This document shows, piece after piece, positions 42,158-51,062 of a DNA stretch of 64,000 nt. Position 1 is the first letter of the stretch. Every line of letters starts with the position of its first letter. Below the pieces are notes generated by a model. The model made no database searches, was not told where the DNA came from, and saw only the letters and a program-made list of their open reading frames with translations. The DNA comes from Mycolicibacterium parafortuitum (lineage in GTDB: Bacteria > Actinomycetota > Actinomycetes > Mycobacteriales > Mycobacteriaceae). The position numbers were made by a program, and so were the translations under genes. The stretch lies in NCBI RefSeq assembly GCF_010725485.1, contig NZ_AP022598.1, positions 3,224,001 to 3,288,000 of the forward strand. The letters run 5' to 3'.

Positions 42158-43333
42158 ATGCCCTACGTCGCGTCCGTCGGCACGTACCTCCCGTGCTGGG
42201 GTTCGGCCGTTCACCGGGTCGCCGGCGACGACGAGGACGCCGTCACGATGGCGATCGAGGCGGGCAGGGCAGCGCTGACCGAAGGCGGCGCGGTCGAGCG
42301 GGTGGTGCTGGTCAGTCGCGACCTGCCGCTGCTGGAAAGCAGCAATGCCGCAGTGCTCCTTGCCGGGCTCGGACTCGACCCGGAGCTGGAGGTCGACGAA
42401 CGTCTGGGGGGCGCGCCGGCCACCGTCGACGCCCTCAGCTCGGCGCGTCCGCGCACGCTGATCATCGGTGCCGACCTGGCGCCCGCCGGGGCGGCCGCGA
42501 TCCTGACCGCCGAGCGGGGTCTGCAGGTGCGGACCGCCGCCCGTGTCGCGCGCAGTCTTCCGGTGCGCACCCGCAACGCCACCGGCGATGTGCACGACTA
42601 CGGCGACCCGCGGCTGCTGCACGAGCGCGGGTTGATCGCCTCGCTGGCCGCGGCGTGGCTGGACACCCCGGTGGCGATCGCCGGCGTCGACCACGCGCGA
42701 GCGGTCGAACTGTGCCTGCCCGGACCGCCGGTGCTGCCGACCACCGGCGCCAGTGCGAGCCTGTTCGCGCTGGCCGGCCTCGCCGAGCAGGGTCAAGCAG
42801 GCCCACTGGTGGCCGTCGAGCAGGCCATTCTGTCCGGTATCAGCGTCGGCGGCGGCACCGCCCGAATCCACCGGCGGGAGCCGTTGCCACAGTCCCAACT
42901 CGAAGGCGGCCAGGTGTCGGGCGCGGAGATCCCGATCTCGCTGGCCGCCTACGAGCGGGCGTTCGAGGCGAAAGTGCGTTGGGAGGCGGGGCGATTCGCA
43001 GGGTCCGGTGAGCTGGACTTTCCCCCGCGCTACCGGGTGGGCGACAACGGGGCGCTGGCCACCGATTACGAGCTCGTGCCGCTGCCGCGCACCGGCACCG
43101 TCTACACCGAGACCACGGTGAACATCCCGGTGCCCGGGCTGCGCACGCCGTATTCGCTGGTCATCGTCGAGCTCGACGGTGTCGGGGTGCGTGCGCTGGT
43201 GAAGGTCACCGGCGCCACGCCGGGGGCCGTCGACATCGGTGACCGCGGCCGGCTGGCGTTGCGCCGGGTGGCAGTGCGCTCCGGGGTACCCGACTACGGC
43301 TATGCGTTCGAGCCGGATCGGGGTGCGGCGTGA
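42158..43333 (+). CDS. HMG-CoA-synthase-like domain plus DUF35 OB-fold protein
   Basis: A 391-aa protein. The N-terminal ~230 residues resemble a reduced HMG-CoA-synthase/thiolase fold (MPYVASVGTYLPCWG, AIEAGRAAL, VVLVSRDLP), but no catalytic Cys is seen where expected, so it is probably a non-catalytic partner. After a linker, residues about 280-385 form a DUF35-like OB fold (LPRTGTVYTETTVNIPVPG, LRTPYSLVIVELDGVGVRAL). A zinc ribbon is lacking. ATG 42158 has TGGAGA. The stop overlaps the thiolase start (GTGA), consistent with a heteromeric thiolase/OB-fold complex as in archaeal acetoacetyl-CoA thiolase/HMGCS or Ltp2-ChsH2. Confidence 0.8.
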   Translation: MPYVASVGTYLPCWGSAVHRVAGDDEDAVTMAIEAGRAALTEGGAVERVVLVSRDLPLLESSNAAVLLAGLGLDPELEVDERLGGAPATVDALSSARPRTLIIGADLAPAGAAAILTAERGLQVRTAARVARSLPVRTRNATGDVHDYGDPRLLHERGLIASLAAAWLDTPVAIAGVDHARAVELCLPGPPVLPTTGASASLFALAGLAEQGQAGPLVAVEQAILSGISVGGGTARIHRREPLPQSQLEGGQVSGAEIPISLAAYERAFEAKVRWEAGRFAGSGELDFPPRYRVGDNGALATDYELVPLPRTGTVYTETTVNIPVPGLRTPYSLVIVELDGVGVRALVKVTGATPGAVDIGDRGRLALRRVAVRSGVPDYGYAFEPDRGAA

Positions 43334-44493
43334 GACGCGTCGCGATCGTCGGGGCGGGAATGACGCCGTTCGCCGAGCATTTCGCGCTGGGCATCAAAGA
43401 CCTGCTGCCGATGGCTTTCTCGGAATGCGCGGCCACGGTCGACAAGGGCCTGGCCAAAAGTGACCTGCAGGCCGCGTGGTTCGGTGCGATGGGCACCGCC
43501 GACGGATTCCCGTCCGGAATCCTCGCCGACACCCTCGGTCTGCCCGACCTGCCGGTCACCCGGGTCGAGAACTCCTGTGCGACCGGGCATGACGCGATCC
43601 GCAACGCGTTGTTCGGGGTCGCGTCCGGCGCGTTCGACGTCGCTCTGGTCGTCGGTGCGGATAAGCTGCGCGACACCACATCCGCGGACATGCTCTGGGA
43701 GTGGGAGGCCATGGCACGCGATATGGCCTGGGATTACCCCCTTGGTTTGGTGGCTCCCGCCGGATTCGCCTTACATGTTCGTCGATATCTCCACGAATCT
43801 CCGGCAACTGAAGAACACTTAGCCATGGTGGCGGTCAAGAACCACCGCCACGGAGTGAACAACCCCAAAGCGCGGCTGCGCTTCGAGATCACGATGGAGC
43901 AGGCCCTGAACGCACCAACGGTGGTGACCCCGTTCCGGATGTATGACTGCGCGCCGCAGAGTGACGGTGCCGCAGCGCTTGTGATCGCCGCGGAAGAGGT
44001 CGTCGACCGGTTCACCGACCGGCCGGTCTGGATCCGCGGGGTCGGGCTGGGACTGGATTCGGTGATGCACCAGCACAAGCCGGACATGACCACGTTCCCG
44101 GCCACCACGAGGGCGGCGAAGCAGGCGTTTTCGATGGCGGGCCTGACCCCGTCGGACGTCGACGTCGCCGAGGTGCACGACTTCCTGACCGGTATCGAGC
44201 TGATGAGCTACGAGGACCTCGGCTTCGCCGAGAGGCTCGGTGGCTACAAACTTCTGGAGGCCGAGGTGACCAGCGTCGGAGGAGCCCTGCCGGTGAACCC
44301 CAGCGGCGGGCTCAAAGCCAAGGGTCATCCGCCGGGCGCCACCGGGGTCGCCCAGTGCGTCGAGTTGTTCGCACAGCTGCGCGGCGAGGCGGTCAACCAG
44401 GTCGACGGCGCACGAATCGGTCTCGCGCACAATATCGGCGGCCCGACGGCCGTCTCGGCGGTGACGCTGCTGGAGGGTCCCGATGGCCGTTAA
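43330..44493 (+). CDS. Thiolase (SCP2/lipid-transfer type) with intact Cys/His site
   Basis: A 387-aa thiolase starting at GTG 43330 in a GTGA overlap. The nucleophile C83 lies in VENSCATGHDA, a His in AEVHDFLTG near residue 280, and a normal GHPPGATG near residue 332. This makes it the only one of the three thiolase-like proteins here with a canonical degradative active site. It likely cleaves a beta-ketoacyl-CoA with the OB-fold partner upstream. The last 11 bases overlap the YrbEA gene, tying beta-oxidation to the Mce importer in one transcript. Confidence 0.92.
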   Translation: MRRVAIVGAGMTPFAEHFALGIKDLLPMAFSECAATVDKGLAKSDLQAAWFGAMGTADGFPSGILADTLGLPDLPVTRVENSCATGHDAIRNALFGVASGAFDVALVVGADKLRDTTSADMLWEWEAMARDMAWDYPLGLVAPAGFALHVRRYLHESPATEEHLAMVAVKNHRHGVNNPKARLRFEITMEQALNAPTVVTPFRMYDCAPQSDGAAALVIAAEEVVDRFTDRPVWIRGVGLGLDSVMHQHKPDMTTFPATTRAAKQAFSMAGLTPSDVDVAEVHDFLTGIELMSYEDLGFAERLGGYKLLEAEVTSVGGALPVNPSGGLKAKGHPPGATGVAQCVELFAQLRGEAVNQVDGARIGLAHNIGGPTAVSAVTLLEGPDGR

Positions 44494-45292
44494 AGGACCG
44501 GAACGATGGACGACCGGGATCTCGCTTCCCAACGGTCTGTCCGGTGCGATGCAGGCCGTCGGCGGGTTTTTCTCGATGGCGTTGGACGCGGTGCGCTATG
44601 TGTTCGTTCGGCCGTTCCAGTGGCGGGAGTTCCTGGAGCAGTGCTGGTTTGTGGCGAAGGTGTCGATGGCCCCGACGCTGCTGGTGGCGATCCCGTTCAC
44701 CGTGCTGGTGTCGTTCACGCTGAACATCCTGCTGCGTGAGCTCGGTGCGGCGGATCTGTCCGGGGCGGGCGCGGCGTTCGGCGCGGTGACCCAGGTGGGC
44801 CCGCTGGTGACGGTGCTGATCGTCGCCGGCGCGGGCGCCACGGCCATGTGCGCCGATCTTGGATCGCGCACCATCCGGGAGGAGATCGACGCGATGGAGG
44901 TGCTGGGCATCAACCCGGTCCAGCGCCTCGTGACACCCAGGATGCTCGCCGCGGGATTGGTCGCGCTGCTGCTCAACAGCCTGGTGGTGATCATCGGCAT
45001 CCTGGGCGGCTACTTCTTCTCGGTCTTCGTCCAGGACGTCAACCCGGGCGCGTTCGCCGCGGGCATCACGCTGCTGACCGGGGTGCCCGAGGTGATCATC
45101 TCGTGCATCAAGGCCGCGCTGTTCGGTCTGATCGCCGGACTGGTGGCGTGCTATCGCGGCCTGACCATCACCGGCGGCGGCGCCAAGGCGGTCGGGAACG
45201 CGGTCAACGAGACGGTCGTGTACGCCTTCATGGCGCTGTTCGTGATCAACGTGGTCGTCACGGCCATCGGTATCCGGATGACGACGGGCTAA
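44483..45292 (+). CDS. yrbEA: YrbEA, MlaE-type permease of the Mce transporter
   Basis: A 269-aa integral membrane protein with about five or six helices (VSMAPTLLVAIPFTVLVSFT, GPLVTVLIVAGAGATAMCAD and others). The EEIDAMEVLGINPVQRLVTP loop near residue 135 is the MlaE signature that docks the MceG ATPase. With YrbEB it forms the inner-membrane channel of the Mce lipid importer. The ATG lies 11 bp inside the thiolase gene. No ATPase gene is in the operon; mycobacteria use a shared unlinked MceG. Confidence 0.95.
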   Translation: MAVKGPERWTTGISLPNGLSGAMQAVGGFFSMALDAVRYVFVRPFQWREFLEQCWFVAKVSMAPTLLVAIPFTVLVSFTLNILLRELGAADLSGAGAAFGAVTQVGPLVTVLIVAGAGATAMCADLGSRTIREEIDAMEVLGINPVQRLVTPRMLAAGLVALLLNSLVVIIGILGGYFFSVFVQDVNPGAFAAGITLLTGVPEVIISCIKAALFGLIAGLVACYRGLTITGGGAKAVGNAVNETVVYAFMALFVINVVVTAIGIRMTTG

Positions 45293-45301
45293 GGGATCGA
45301 T

Positions 45302-46159
45302 ATGGGTACTTCAGCAGTCATCCGGTCGCGGTTCCCGCGGCTGGTCGACCATCTGGGCCGGCCGATCTCGCTGCTCGGCCGCCTCGGCGATCACGTGCTG
45401 TTCTACGGCCGCGCGATCGCGGGGGTGCCCCATGCCGCGGTGCACTTCCGCAAGGAGATCATCCGGTTGATCGCCGAGATCTCCATGGGCGCGGGCACGT
45501 TGGCGATGATCGGCGGCACCGTGGTGATCGTCGGCTTTCTGACCCTGGCCGCCGGCGGCACGCTGGCGATCCAGGGCTACAGCTCGCTGGGCAACATCGG
45601 CATCGAAGCGCTGACCGGGTTCTTGGCCGCGTTCATCAACGTGCGCATCGCCGCACCGGTGGTCGCCGGGATCGGGCTGGCGGCGACGTTCGGCGCCGGG
45701 GTGACCGCGCAGTTGGGCGCGATGCGGATCAACGAGGAGATCGACGCGCTGGAGTCGATGGGGATCCGCCCGGTCGAATACCTGGTGTCGACACGCATCG
45801 TGGCCGGCATGGTCGCGATCACGCCGCTGTACTCGATCGCGGTGATCCTGTCGTTCTTGGCCTCGCAGTTCACCACCGTGGTGTTGTTCGGGCAGTCCGG
45901 TGGGCTCTACGACCACTACTTCGACACGTTCTTGAACCCGATCGACCTGTTGTGGTCGTTCCTGCAGGCCGTGCTGATGGCGATCGCGATCCTGCTGGTG
46001 CACACCTACTTCGGCTACTTCGCGTCGGGCGGGCCCTCGGGCGTGGGGGCGGCGGTCGGTAACGCGGTGCGCACCTCCCTGGTGGTGGTGGTGTCGGTGA
46101 CCCTGCTGGTGTCACTGTCGATCTACGGTTCCAACGGCAACTTCAACCTGTCGGGCTAG
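45302..46159 (+). CDS. yrbEB: YrbEB, MlaE-type permease of the Mce transporter
   Basis: A 285-aa integral membrane protein, the second permease. The loop EEIDALESMGIRPVEYLVST near residue 144 is the counterpart of the YrbEA loop. Hydrophobic helices such as LAMIGGTVVIVGFLTLAAGG and ITPLYSIAVILSFLA are clear. ATG 45302 lies 9 bp after the YrbEA stop. It pairs with YrbEA in the cytoplasmic membrane. Confidence 0.95.
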   Translation: MGTSAVIRSRFPRLVDHLGRPISLLGRLGDHVLFYGRAIAGVPHAAVHFRKEIIRLIAEISMGAGTLAMIGGTVVIVGFLTLAAGGTLAIQGYSSLGNIGIEALTGFLAAFINVRIAAPVVAGIGLAATFGAGVTAQLGAMRINEEIDALESMGIRPVEYLVSTRIVAGMVAITPLYSIAVILSFLASQFTTVVLFGQSGGLYDHYFDTFLNPIDLLWSFLQAVLMAIAILLVHTYFGYFASGGPSGVGAAVGNAVRTSLVVVVSVTLLVSLSIYGSNGNFNLSG

Positions 46160-46169
46160 GGGAGACGAG

Positions 46170-47453
46170 TTGAGTAAGAACCTGGGACCGGGCCCGCTCC
46201 ACCGGTCAGAAACGCAAAGCGCCGCAGCACCTCTGGCGGCATCCTCGGGACGGCACTTCGGGGTGTCGAACGCGGTGCGGCCGCTGGCCGGGCTCGGCCT
46301 GGTGGTGGCTCTGGTGCTCATCCTTGTGCTGGCGATCGGGTTGTTCGCCGGCAGATTCACCGAAACCGTTCCGGTGACCGTGATCTCCGAACGGGCCGGG
46401 CTGGTGATGAACCCCGACGCCAAGGTCAAGATGCGCGGCGTCCAGGTCGGTTCGGTCAAATCGATCGACTACCGGGCGGACGGCACCGCGGCCCTGCAGC
46501 TGGACATGGATCCGTCGCAGCTGCACCTGATCCCGGAGAACGTCAATGTCGACATCGCGTCGTCGACCGTGTTCGGCGCGAAGTTCGTCCAGCTCGAAGC
46601 GCCCGAGAACCCGACCGGTCAGCTGCGTGCGGGTCAGGTGCTGCGCGGCGAGCACATCACCGTCGAGATCAACACGGTGTTCCAGCAACTCGTGCGGGTG
46701 CTCGACGCGGTGGAACCGCAGAAGCTCAACGAGACGCTCGGTGCGTTGTCCCAGGCGTTCAGCGGCCGCGGCGAGAAGTTCGGTCAGACGCTGTCGAATT
46801 TCAACGCGCTGTTGGGCAAGCTCGAACCGAGCCTGCCCAACCTGGCCCACGACATCGAGGCCGCCGTCCCCACGCTGGAGGCGTACGGGGACGCGGCGCC
46901 CGATCTCGTCTCGACGATCGACAACTTCACGACGCTGGGCAATTCCATCGTCGACGAGCAGGACAACCTGGACCGGTTCCTGGTCAGCTCGATCGGACTG
47001 GGCGAGATCGGCAACGAGGTGCTCGGTGAGAACCGGGCAGGTCTGGCCAACGTCGCCGAGGTGCTCGTGCCGACCACCGAGTTGCTGCACGACTACCGAA
47101 AGTCCCTGTGGTGCGGGATCGGTGGGCTGGTGCCGTTCGCGACGTCGCCGCCGCAGTTCTCCGGCGTGTTCGTCTCGGCCGGTCTGACGCTCGGTGTGGA
47201 GCGCTACCGCTACCCGCGCGACCTTCCGAAGGTCGCCGCATCCAGCGGCGGGCGTGACTACTGCACCGAACTCGGGTTGCCCGAGATGCCCCCCGAGTTC
47301 GTGCCGCCGCTGATCGTCGGTGACGTCGGCTCGAATCCGGCGCAGTACGGCAACCAGGGCATCCTGCTGAACTCCGAAGGTCTGAAGAACTGGTTGTTCG
47401 GTCCGCTGGACGGCCCGCCGCGCAACTCCGCACAGATCGGACAGCCAGGATGA
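46170..47453 (+). CDS. mceA: MceA-type substrate-binding protein
   Basis: A 427-aa Mce protein. After a polar ~33-residue start comes one membrane anchor (LAGLGLVVALVLILVLAIGL), then the MCE domain (VTVISERAGLVMNPDAKVKM, RGVQVGSVKSI) to about residue 150. A long helical region and a Cys-containing C-terminal part follow. The start is TTG 46170 with GGGGAGA upstream. First of six consecutive mce genes. The proteins form a hexameric tunnel carrying hydrophobic substrate across the periplasm to YrbE. The stop overlaps MceB (ATGA). Confidence 0.94.
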   Translation: MSKNLGPGPLHRSETQSAAAPLAASSGRHFGVSNAVRPLAGLGLVVALVLILVLAIGLFAGRFTETVPVTVISERAGLVMNPDAKVKMRGVQVGSVKSIDYRADGTAALQLDMDPSQLHLIPENVNVDIASSTVFGAKFVQLEAPENPTGQLRAGQVLRGEHITVEINTVFQQLVRVLDAVEPQKLNETLGALSQAFSGRGEKFGQTLSNFNALLGKLEPSLPNLAHDIEAAVPTLEAYGDAAPDLVSTIDNFTTLGNSIVDEQDNLDRFLVSSIGLGEIGNEVLGENRAGLANVAEVLVPTTELLHDYRKSLWCGIGGLVPFATSPPQFSGVFVSAGLTLGVERYRYPRDLPKVAASSGGRDYCTELGLPEMPPEFVPPLIVGDVGSNPAQYGNQGILLNSEGLKNWLFGPLDGPPRNSAQIGQPG

Positions 47454-48475
47454 CCCGCTCGACGACGACGCTGATCAAGTTCACCGTCTTCGGCCTGGTG
47501 ATGGCCGTGCTCACGGCCTTTCTGTTCCTGGTGTTCAGCGACACCAGAACCGGTGCGGCCAACGAGTATTCGGCCGTGTTCAAAGATGCCTCACGGCTGA
47601 AGTCCGGAGACACCGTGCGCATCGCGGGCATCCGCGTCGGCACCGTCAAGGGCGTCGAGCTACAGGCCGATCGCAGTGTGCTCGTCACATTCGATGCGGA
47701 CCGCAACACCAGGCTGACCACCGGCACCAACGCCGCGATTCGCTACCTGAACCTGGTCGGGGACCGTTACCTGGAGCTCGTCGACACCCCCGACTCCAAC
47801 CAGATCCTGCCGGCGGGAGCCCAGATCCCGAACGAGCGCACCGCGCCCGCACTGGATCTCGACGTGCTGCTGGGCGGATTGCGGCCCGTCATCCAGGGGC
47901 TCAACCCCAAGGACGTCAATGCGCTGACGTCTTCGTTGGTGCAGATCCTGCAGGGGCAGGGCGGGACGCTGGATTCGCTGTTCGCCAAGTCGTCGACGTT
48001 CACCAACGCGCTGGCCGACAACAACCAGACCATCGAGTCCCTGATCGACGAATTGCGGACCGTGTTGGACACCATCGCCAAGGACGGCGACGAATTCTCC
48101 GGCGCGATCGACAAACTGGACCAACTCGTCACCGGTCTGGCTGCCGACCGCGACCCGATCGGTACGGCGATCACCGCGCTGGACAACGGCACCGCGTCGA
48201 TCGCGGATCTGCTCAGCCGGGGCCGGGCGCCGCTGAACAACACCATCGACGAGCTCAGTCGGCTGGCGCCGCTGGTGGACAACGACCTGGACCGGACCGA
48301 CGCCACGCTCACACGCCTGCCGGAGGTCTACCGAAAGCTCGCCCGCGTCGGCTCGTACGGCGCGTGGTTCCCGTACTACATCTGCGGGATCTCGTTCCGC
48401 GCCAGCGATCTCGAGGGTCGCACCGTGGTCTTCCCCTGGATCAAGCAAGAAGAGGGAAGGTGTGTGGACGAGTAG
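47450..48475 (+). CDS. mceB: MceB-type substrate-binding protein
   Basis: A 341-aa Mce protein with an N-terminal anchor (FTVFGLVMAVLTAFLFLVFS, residues 9-28), the MCE domain (YSAVFKDASRLKSGDTVRIA, RVGTVKGVELQ) to about residue 125, a long coiled helical stretch (DSLFAKSSTFTNALADNNQT and onward) and a short C-terminus with two Cys. ATG 47450 overlaps MceA. The stop TAG abuts the MceC ATG with no gap. Confidence 0.94.
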   Translation: MTRSTTTLIKFTVFGLVMAVLTAFLFLVFSDTRTGAANEYSAVFKDASRLKSGDTVRIAGIRVGTVKGVELQADRSVLVTFDADRNTRLTTGTNAAIRYLNLVGDRYLELVDTPDSNQILPAGAQIPNERTAPALDLDVLLGGLRPVIQGLNPKDVNALTSSLVQILQGQGGTLDSLFAKSSTFTNALADNNQTIESLIDELRTVLDTIAKDGDEFSGAIDKLDQLVTGLAADRDPIGTAITALDNGTASIADLLSRGRAPLNNTIDELSRLAPLVDNDLDRTDATLTRLPEVYRKLARVGSYGAWFPYYICGISFRASDLEGRTVVFPWIKQEEGRCVDE

Positions 48476-49579
48476 ATGCTGAAATACCGCGGATCCCAAC
48501 TCGTCAGGGCCGGCTTCATCGGCGTCGTCCTGATCATCCTCGTCATCGCCGTCGGCCTGCAGCCCGAGCGGCTGCTGTCCTGGGCGACGTCGGTGCGCTA
48601 CCAGGCCATGTTCACCGAGGCCGGCGGGCTGACCGTCGGCAACGACGTCACCGTGTCCGGCATCAAGGTCGGCACCGTGTCTTCGATCGAACTCGACAAC
48701 GGCGATGCCCTGGTCGGGTTCACCATCGACGGAAAGTACGCCTTGGGGTCGGACACCACCGCCCACATCCGCACCGGAACCCTGCTCGGTGAACGGGTTC
48801 TCGCCCTCGACTCCGACGGCAGCGGCACGCTGGACCCGCAGCAGGTCATCCCGACGACCAGGACGTCGTCGCCGTACTCGCTGACCGACGCGGTCGGGGA
48901 ACTCACGGAGAACACCCGTGACACCGACACCGACCAGCTGAACCAGTCACTCGACGTGCTGTCGCAGACCCTCGACCAGATCGCGCCGCAGCTCGGGCCG
49001 ACGTTCGACGGGCTGTCGCGGTTGTCGCAGTCGCTGAACAGCCGCAACGAGAGCCTGTCGGAGCTGCTGCGCACCGCCGGCGACGTGACCGGGATCTTCG
49101 CCGACCGCAGCGAGCAGGTCAACACGCTGATCCTGAACGCCAACGACCTGGTCGCGGTGCTCAACGAGCGCAGGCGCCAGATCACCAGCCTGCTGGCCAA
49201 CATCTCGACGGTGTCCCAACAGCTTTCGGCGGTGGTCGCCGACAACGAGGCCGAACTCTCACCGGCGCTGGAGCGGGTCAACAACGTCACGCGGATGCTG
49301 GAGCGCCACCGCGACGACCTGGCCAAGATGCTGCCGGGCGCGGCGAAGTACTACCTGACCCAGGGTGAGATTGTTTCCAACGGCGCGTACTACAACGCGC
49401 TGGTGCCGAACATCCAGCCCGCCCAGTTGCTGCAGCCGTTCCTCGACTACGCATTCGGATTCCGCAACGGTGTCGACATCGGTCAGCCGCCGGACAACGC
49501 GGGCCCGCGCGCGCAGCTCCCGTTCCCTGTCAACAGCCTTCCGCAGCCTGGAGACCTCCCTGATGATGGCAACCCGTAA
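48476..49579 (+). CDS. mceC: MceC-type substrate-binding protein
   Basis: A 367-aa Mce protein: N-terminal anchor (AGFIGVVLIILVIAVGLQPE), MCE domain (AMFTEAGGLTVGNDVTVSGI, KVGTVSSIEL), then heptad-rich helices (LSQSLNSRNESLSELLRTAG, then LNERRRQITSLLANISTVSQ). No long Pro-rich tail, unlike MceD-F. Its 3' end overlaps MceD by 17 bp. Confidence 0.94.
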   Translation: MLKYRGSQLVRAGFIGVVLIILVIAVGLQPERLLSWATSVRYQAMFTEAGGLTVGNDVTVSGIKVGTVSSIELDNGDALVGFTIDGKYALGSDTTAHIRTGTLLGERVLALDSDGSGTLDPQQVIPTTRTSSPYSLTDAVGELTENTRDTDTDQLNQSLDVLSQTLDQIAPQLGPTFDGLSRLSQSLNSRNESLSELLRTAGDVTGIFADRSEQVNTLILNANDLVAVLNERRRQITSLLANISTVSQQLSAVVADNEAELSPALERVNNVTRMLERHRDDLAKMLPGAAKYYLTQGEIVSNGAYYNALVPNIQPAQLLQPFLDYAFGFRNGVDIGQPPDNAGPRAQLPFPVNSLPQPGDLPDDGNP

Positions 49580-51062
49580 GCGGGTGGTGGCCGGCACCGC
49601 GGTGCTGTTGGCCATCCTCCTCGTCGCCGGCGCGGTGTTCCTCGTCCGGCAGGTGTTCTTCGGGCCGACGACGATCACCGCCTACTTCCCGACCGCGACC
49701 GCGATCTACCCGGGCGACGAGGTGCGGGTGTCGGGTGTCGCGGTGGGGACGATCGACAAGATCGAACCCGAGGGCACGCAGACCAAGATGACGTTGAAGG
49801 TCGACCGGGGTGTACCGGTGCCGGCCGATGCGAAGGCCGTCATCGTCGCGCAGAACCTCGTCGCGGCCCGGTACGTGCAGCTCACCCCGGCCTATCGAGA
49901 CGGCGGCGGACCCACCATGGCCGACGGCGACGTGATCCCCGAGGAACGCACGGCCGTTCCGGTCGAATGGGACGAGGTCAAGACCCAGCTGATGCGGCTG
50001 TCCGAGGAACTCGGCCCACAAGCCGGGGTGTCGGGCACGGCGATCTCACGGTTCGTCGACAGCGCCGCGAACGCGATGGACGGCAACGGTGAGAAACTCC
50101 GCGAGACGCTGCGACAGCTCTCCGGTGCCGCCCGCATCTTCGCCGAGGGCAGCGGCAACATCGTCGACATCATCGAAAACCTGCAGATCTTCGTCAGCGC
50201 GCTGCGCGACAGCAAGGACCAGATCGTGCTGTTCCAGAACCGGTTGGCGACGTTGACCAGCGTCATCAACGACAGCCGGTCGGACCTGGATTCCGCGCTG
50301 TCCGAGCTGTCGGTGGCGATCGGCGAGGTCCAGCGTTTCGTCGCGGGCAGCAGGGAACAGACCACCGAGCAGATCCGCAGCCTCGGCCAGGTCACCCAGA
50401 TTCTGGCGGACAACCGCCTGGCGCTGGAGAACGTCCTGCACATCACCCCGAACGCGATCGCGAACTTCGAGAACATCTTCTACCCGAACGGCGGCTCGGT
50501 GACCGGCGCGTTCGCGTTGTCGAACTTCTCGAACCCGGTGTGGTTCGTCTGCGGTCTGATCGGTGGCGTCGCGAACACGACCGCTCCCGAGACGGCGAAG
50601 CTGTGCGCGCAATACCTGGGCCCGGCACTACGATTGCTGAACTTCGGCGGGCTGCCCTTCCCGATCAACCCGTACCTGCGTCCCGCGGTAAGCCCGGACC
50701 GGCTCATCTATACCGATCCGAAGCTCGCACCCGGCGGGGCAGGGCCCGGCGATCCGCCGGAGCCCCCGCCGACCGTCTCCGCCTACATCGGGTCAGGCGA
50801 CGTCGCACCGCCCCCCGGTTGGGCCGCACCTCCCGGTCCGCCCGGGATCTACCAGCCCGATCCGGACGCCCCGGCCACACCGTCGCCGGCGCTGTTCCCG
50901 GGTGCACCGCTGCCGGGTCCGCCGCGAATCCTGTCCAACATCCCGCCCGCGAATTCGGCGCCGGCCACCGTCGACGGACTGTTGTTGCCGCCTACGCCTG
51001 CACCCGTCGGCCCGGCGCCGAACGGGCCTCTGCTGCCGGCAGAAGGGACGCCGCCGTCATGA
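49563..51062 (+). CDS. mceD: MceD-type substrate-binding protein with Pro-rich tail
   Basis: A 499-aa Mce protein. Anchor GTAVLLAILLVAGAVFLVRQ near residues 11-30, MCE domain (ITAYFPTATAIYPGDEVRVS, VAVGTIDKIE), helical region with GNIVDIIENLQIFVSALRDS, then a ~110-residue Pro/Gly/Ala-rich tail. The start is ATG 49563 (ATGATG doublet) inside the end of MceC. The longer open frame upstream is a shadow of MceC. The stop overlaps MceE (ATGA). Confidence 0.93.
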   Translation: MMATRKRVVAGTAVLLAILLVAGAVFLVRQVFFGPTTITAYFPTATAIYPGDEVRVSGVAVGTIDKIEPEGTQTKMTLKVDRGVPVPADAKAVIVAQNLVAARYVQLTPAYRDGGGPTMADGDVIPEERTAVPVEWDEVKTQLMRLSEELGPQAGVSGTAISRFVDSAANAMDGNGEKLRETLRQLSGAARIFAEGSGNIVDIIENLQIFVSALRDSKDQIVLFQNRLATLTSVINDSRSDLDSALSELSVAIGEVQRFVAGSREQTTEQIRSLGQVTQILADNRLALENVLHITPNAIANFENIFYPNGGSVTGAFALSNFSNPVWFVCGLIGGVANTTAPETAKLCAQYLGPALRLLNFGGLPFPINPYLRPAVSPDRLIYTDPKLAPGGAGPGDPPEPPPTVSAYIGSGDVAPPPGWAAPPGPPGIYQPDPDAPATPSPALFPGAPLPGPPRILSNIPPANSAPATVDGLLLPPTPAPVGPAPNGPLLPAEGTPPS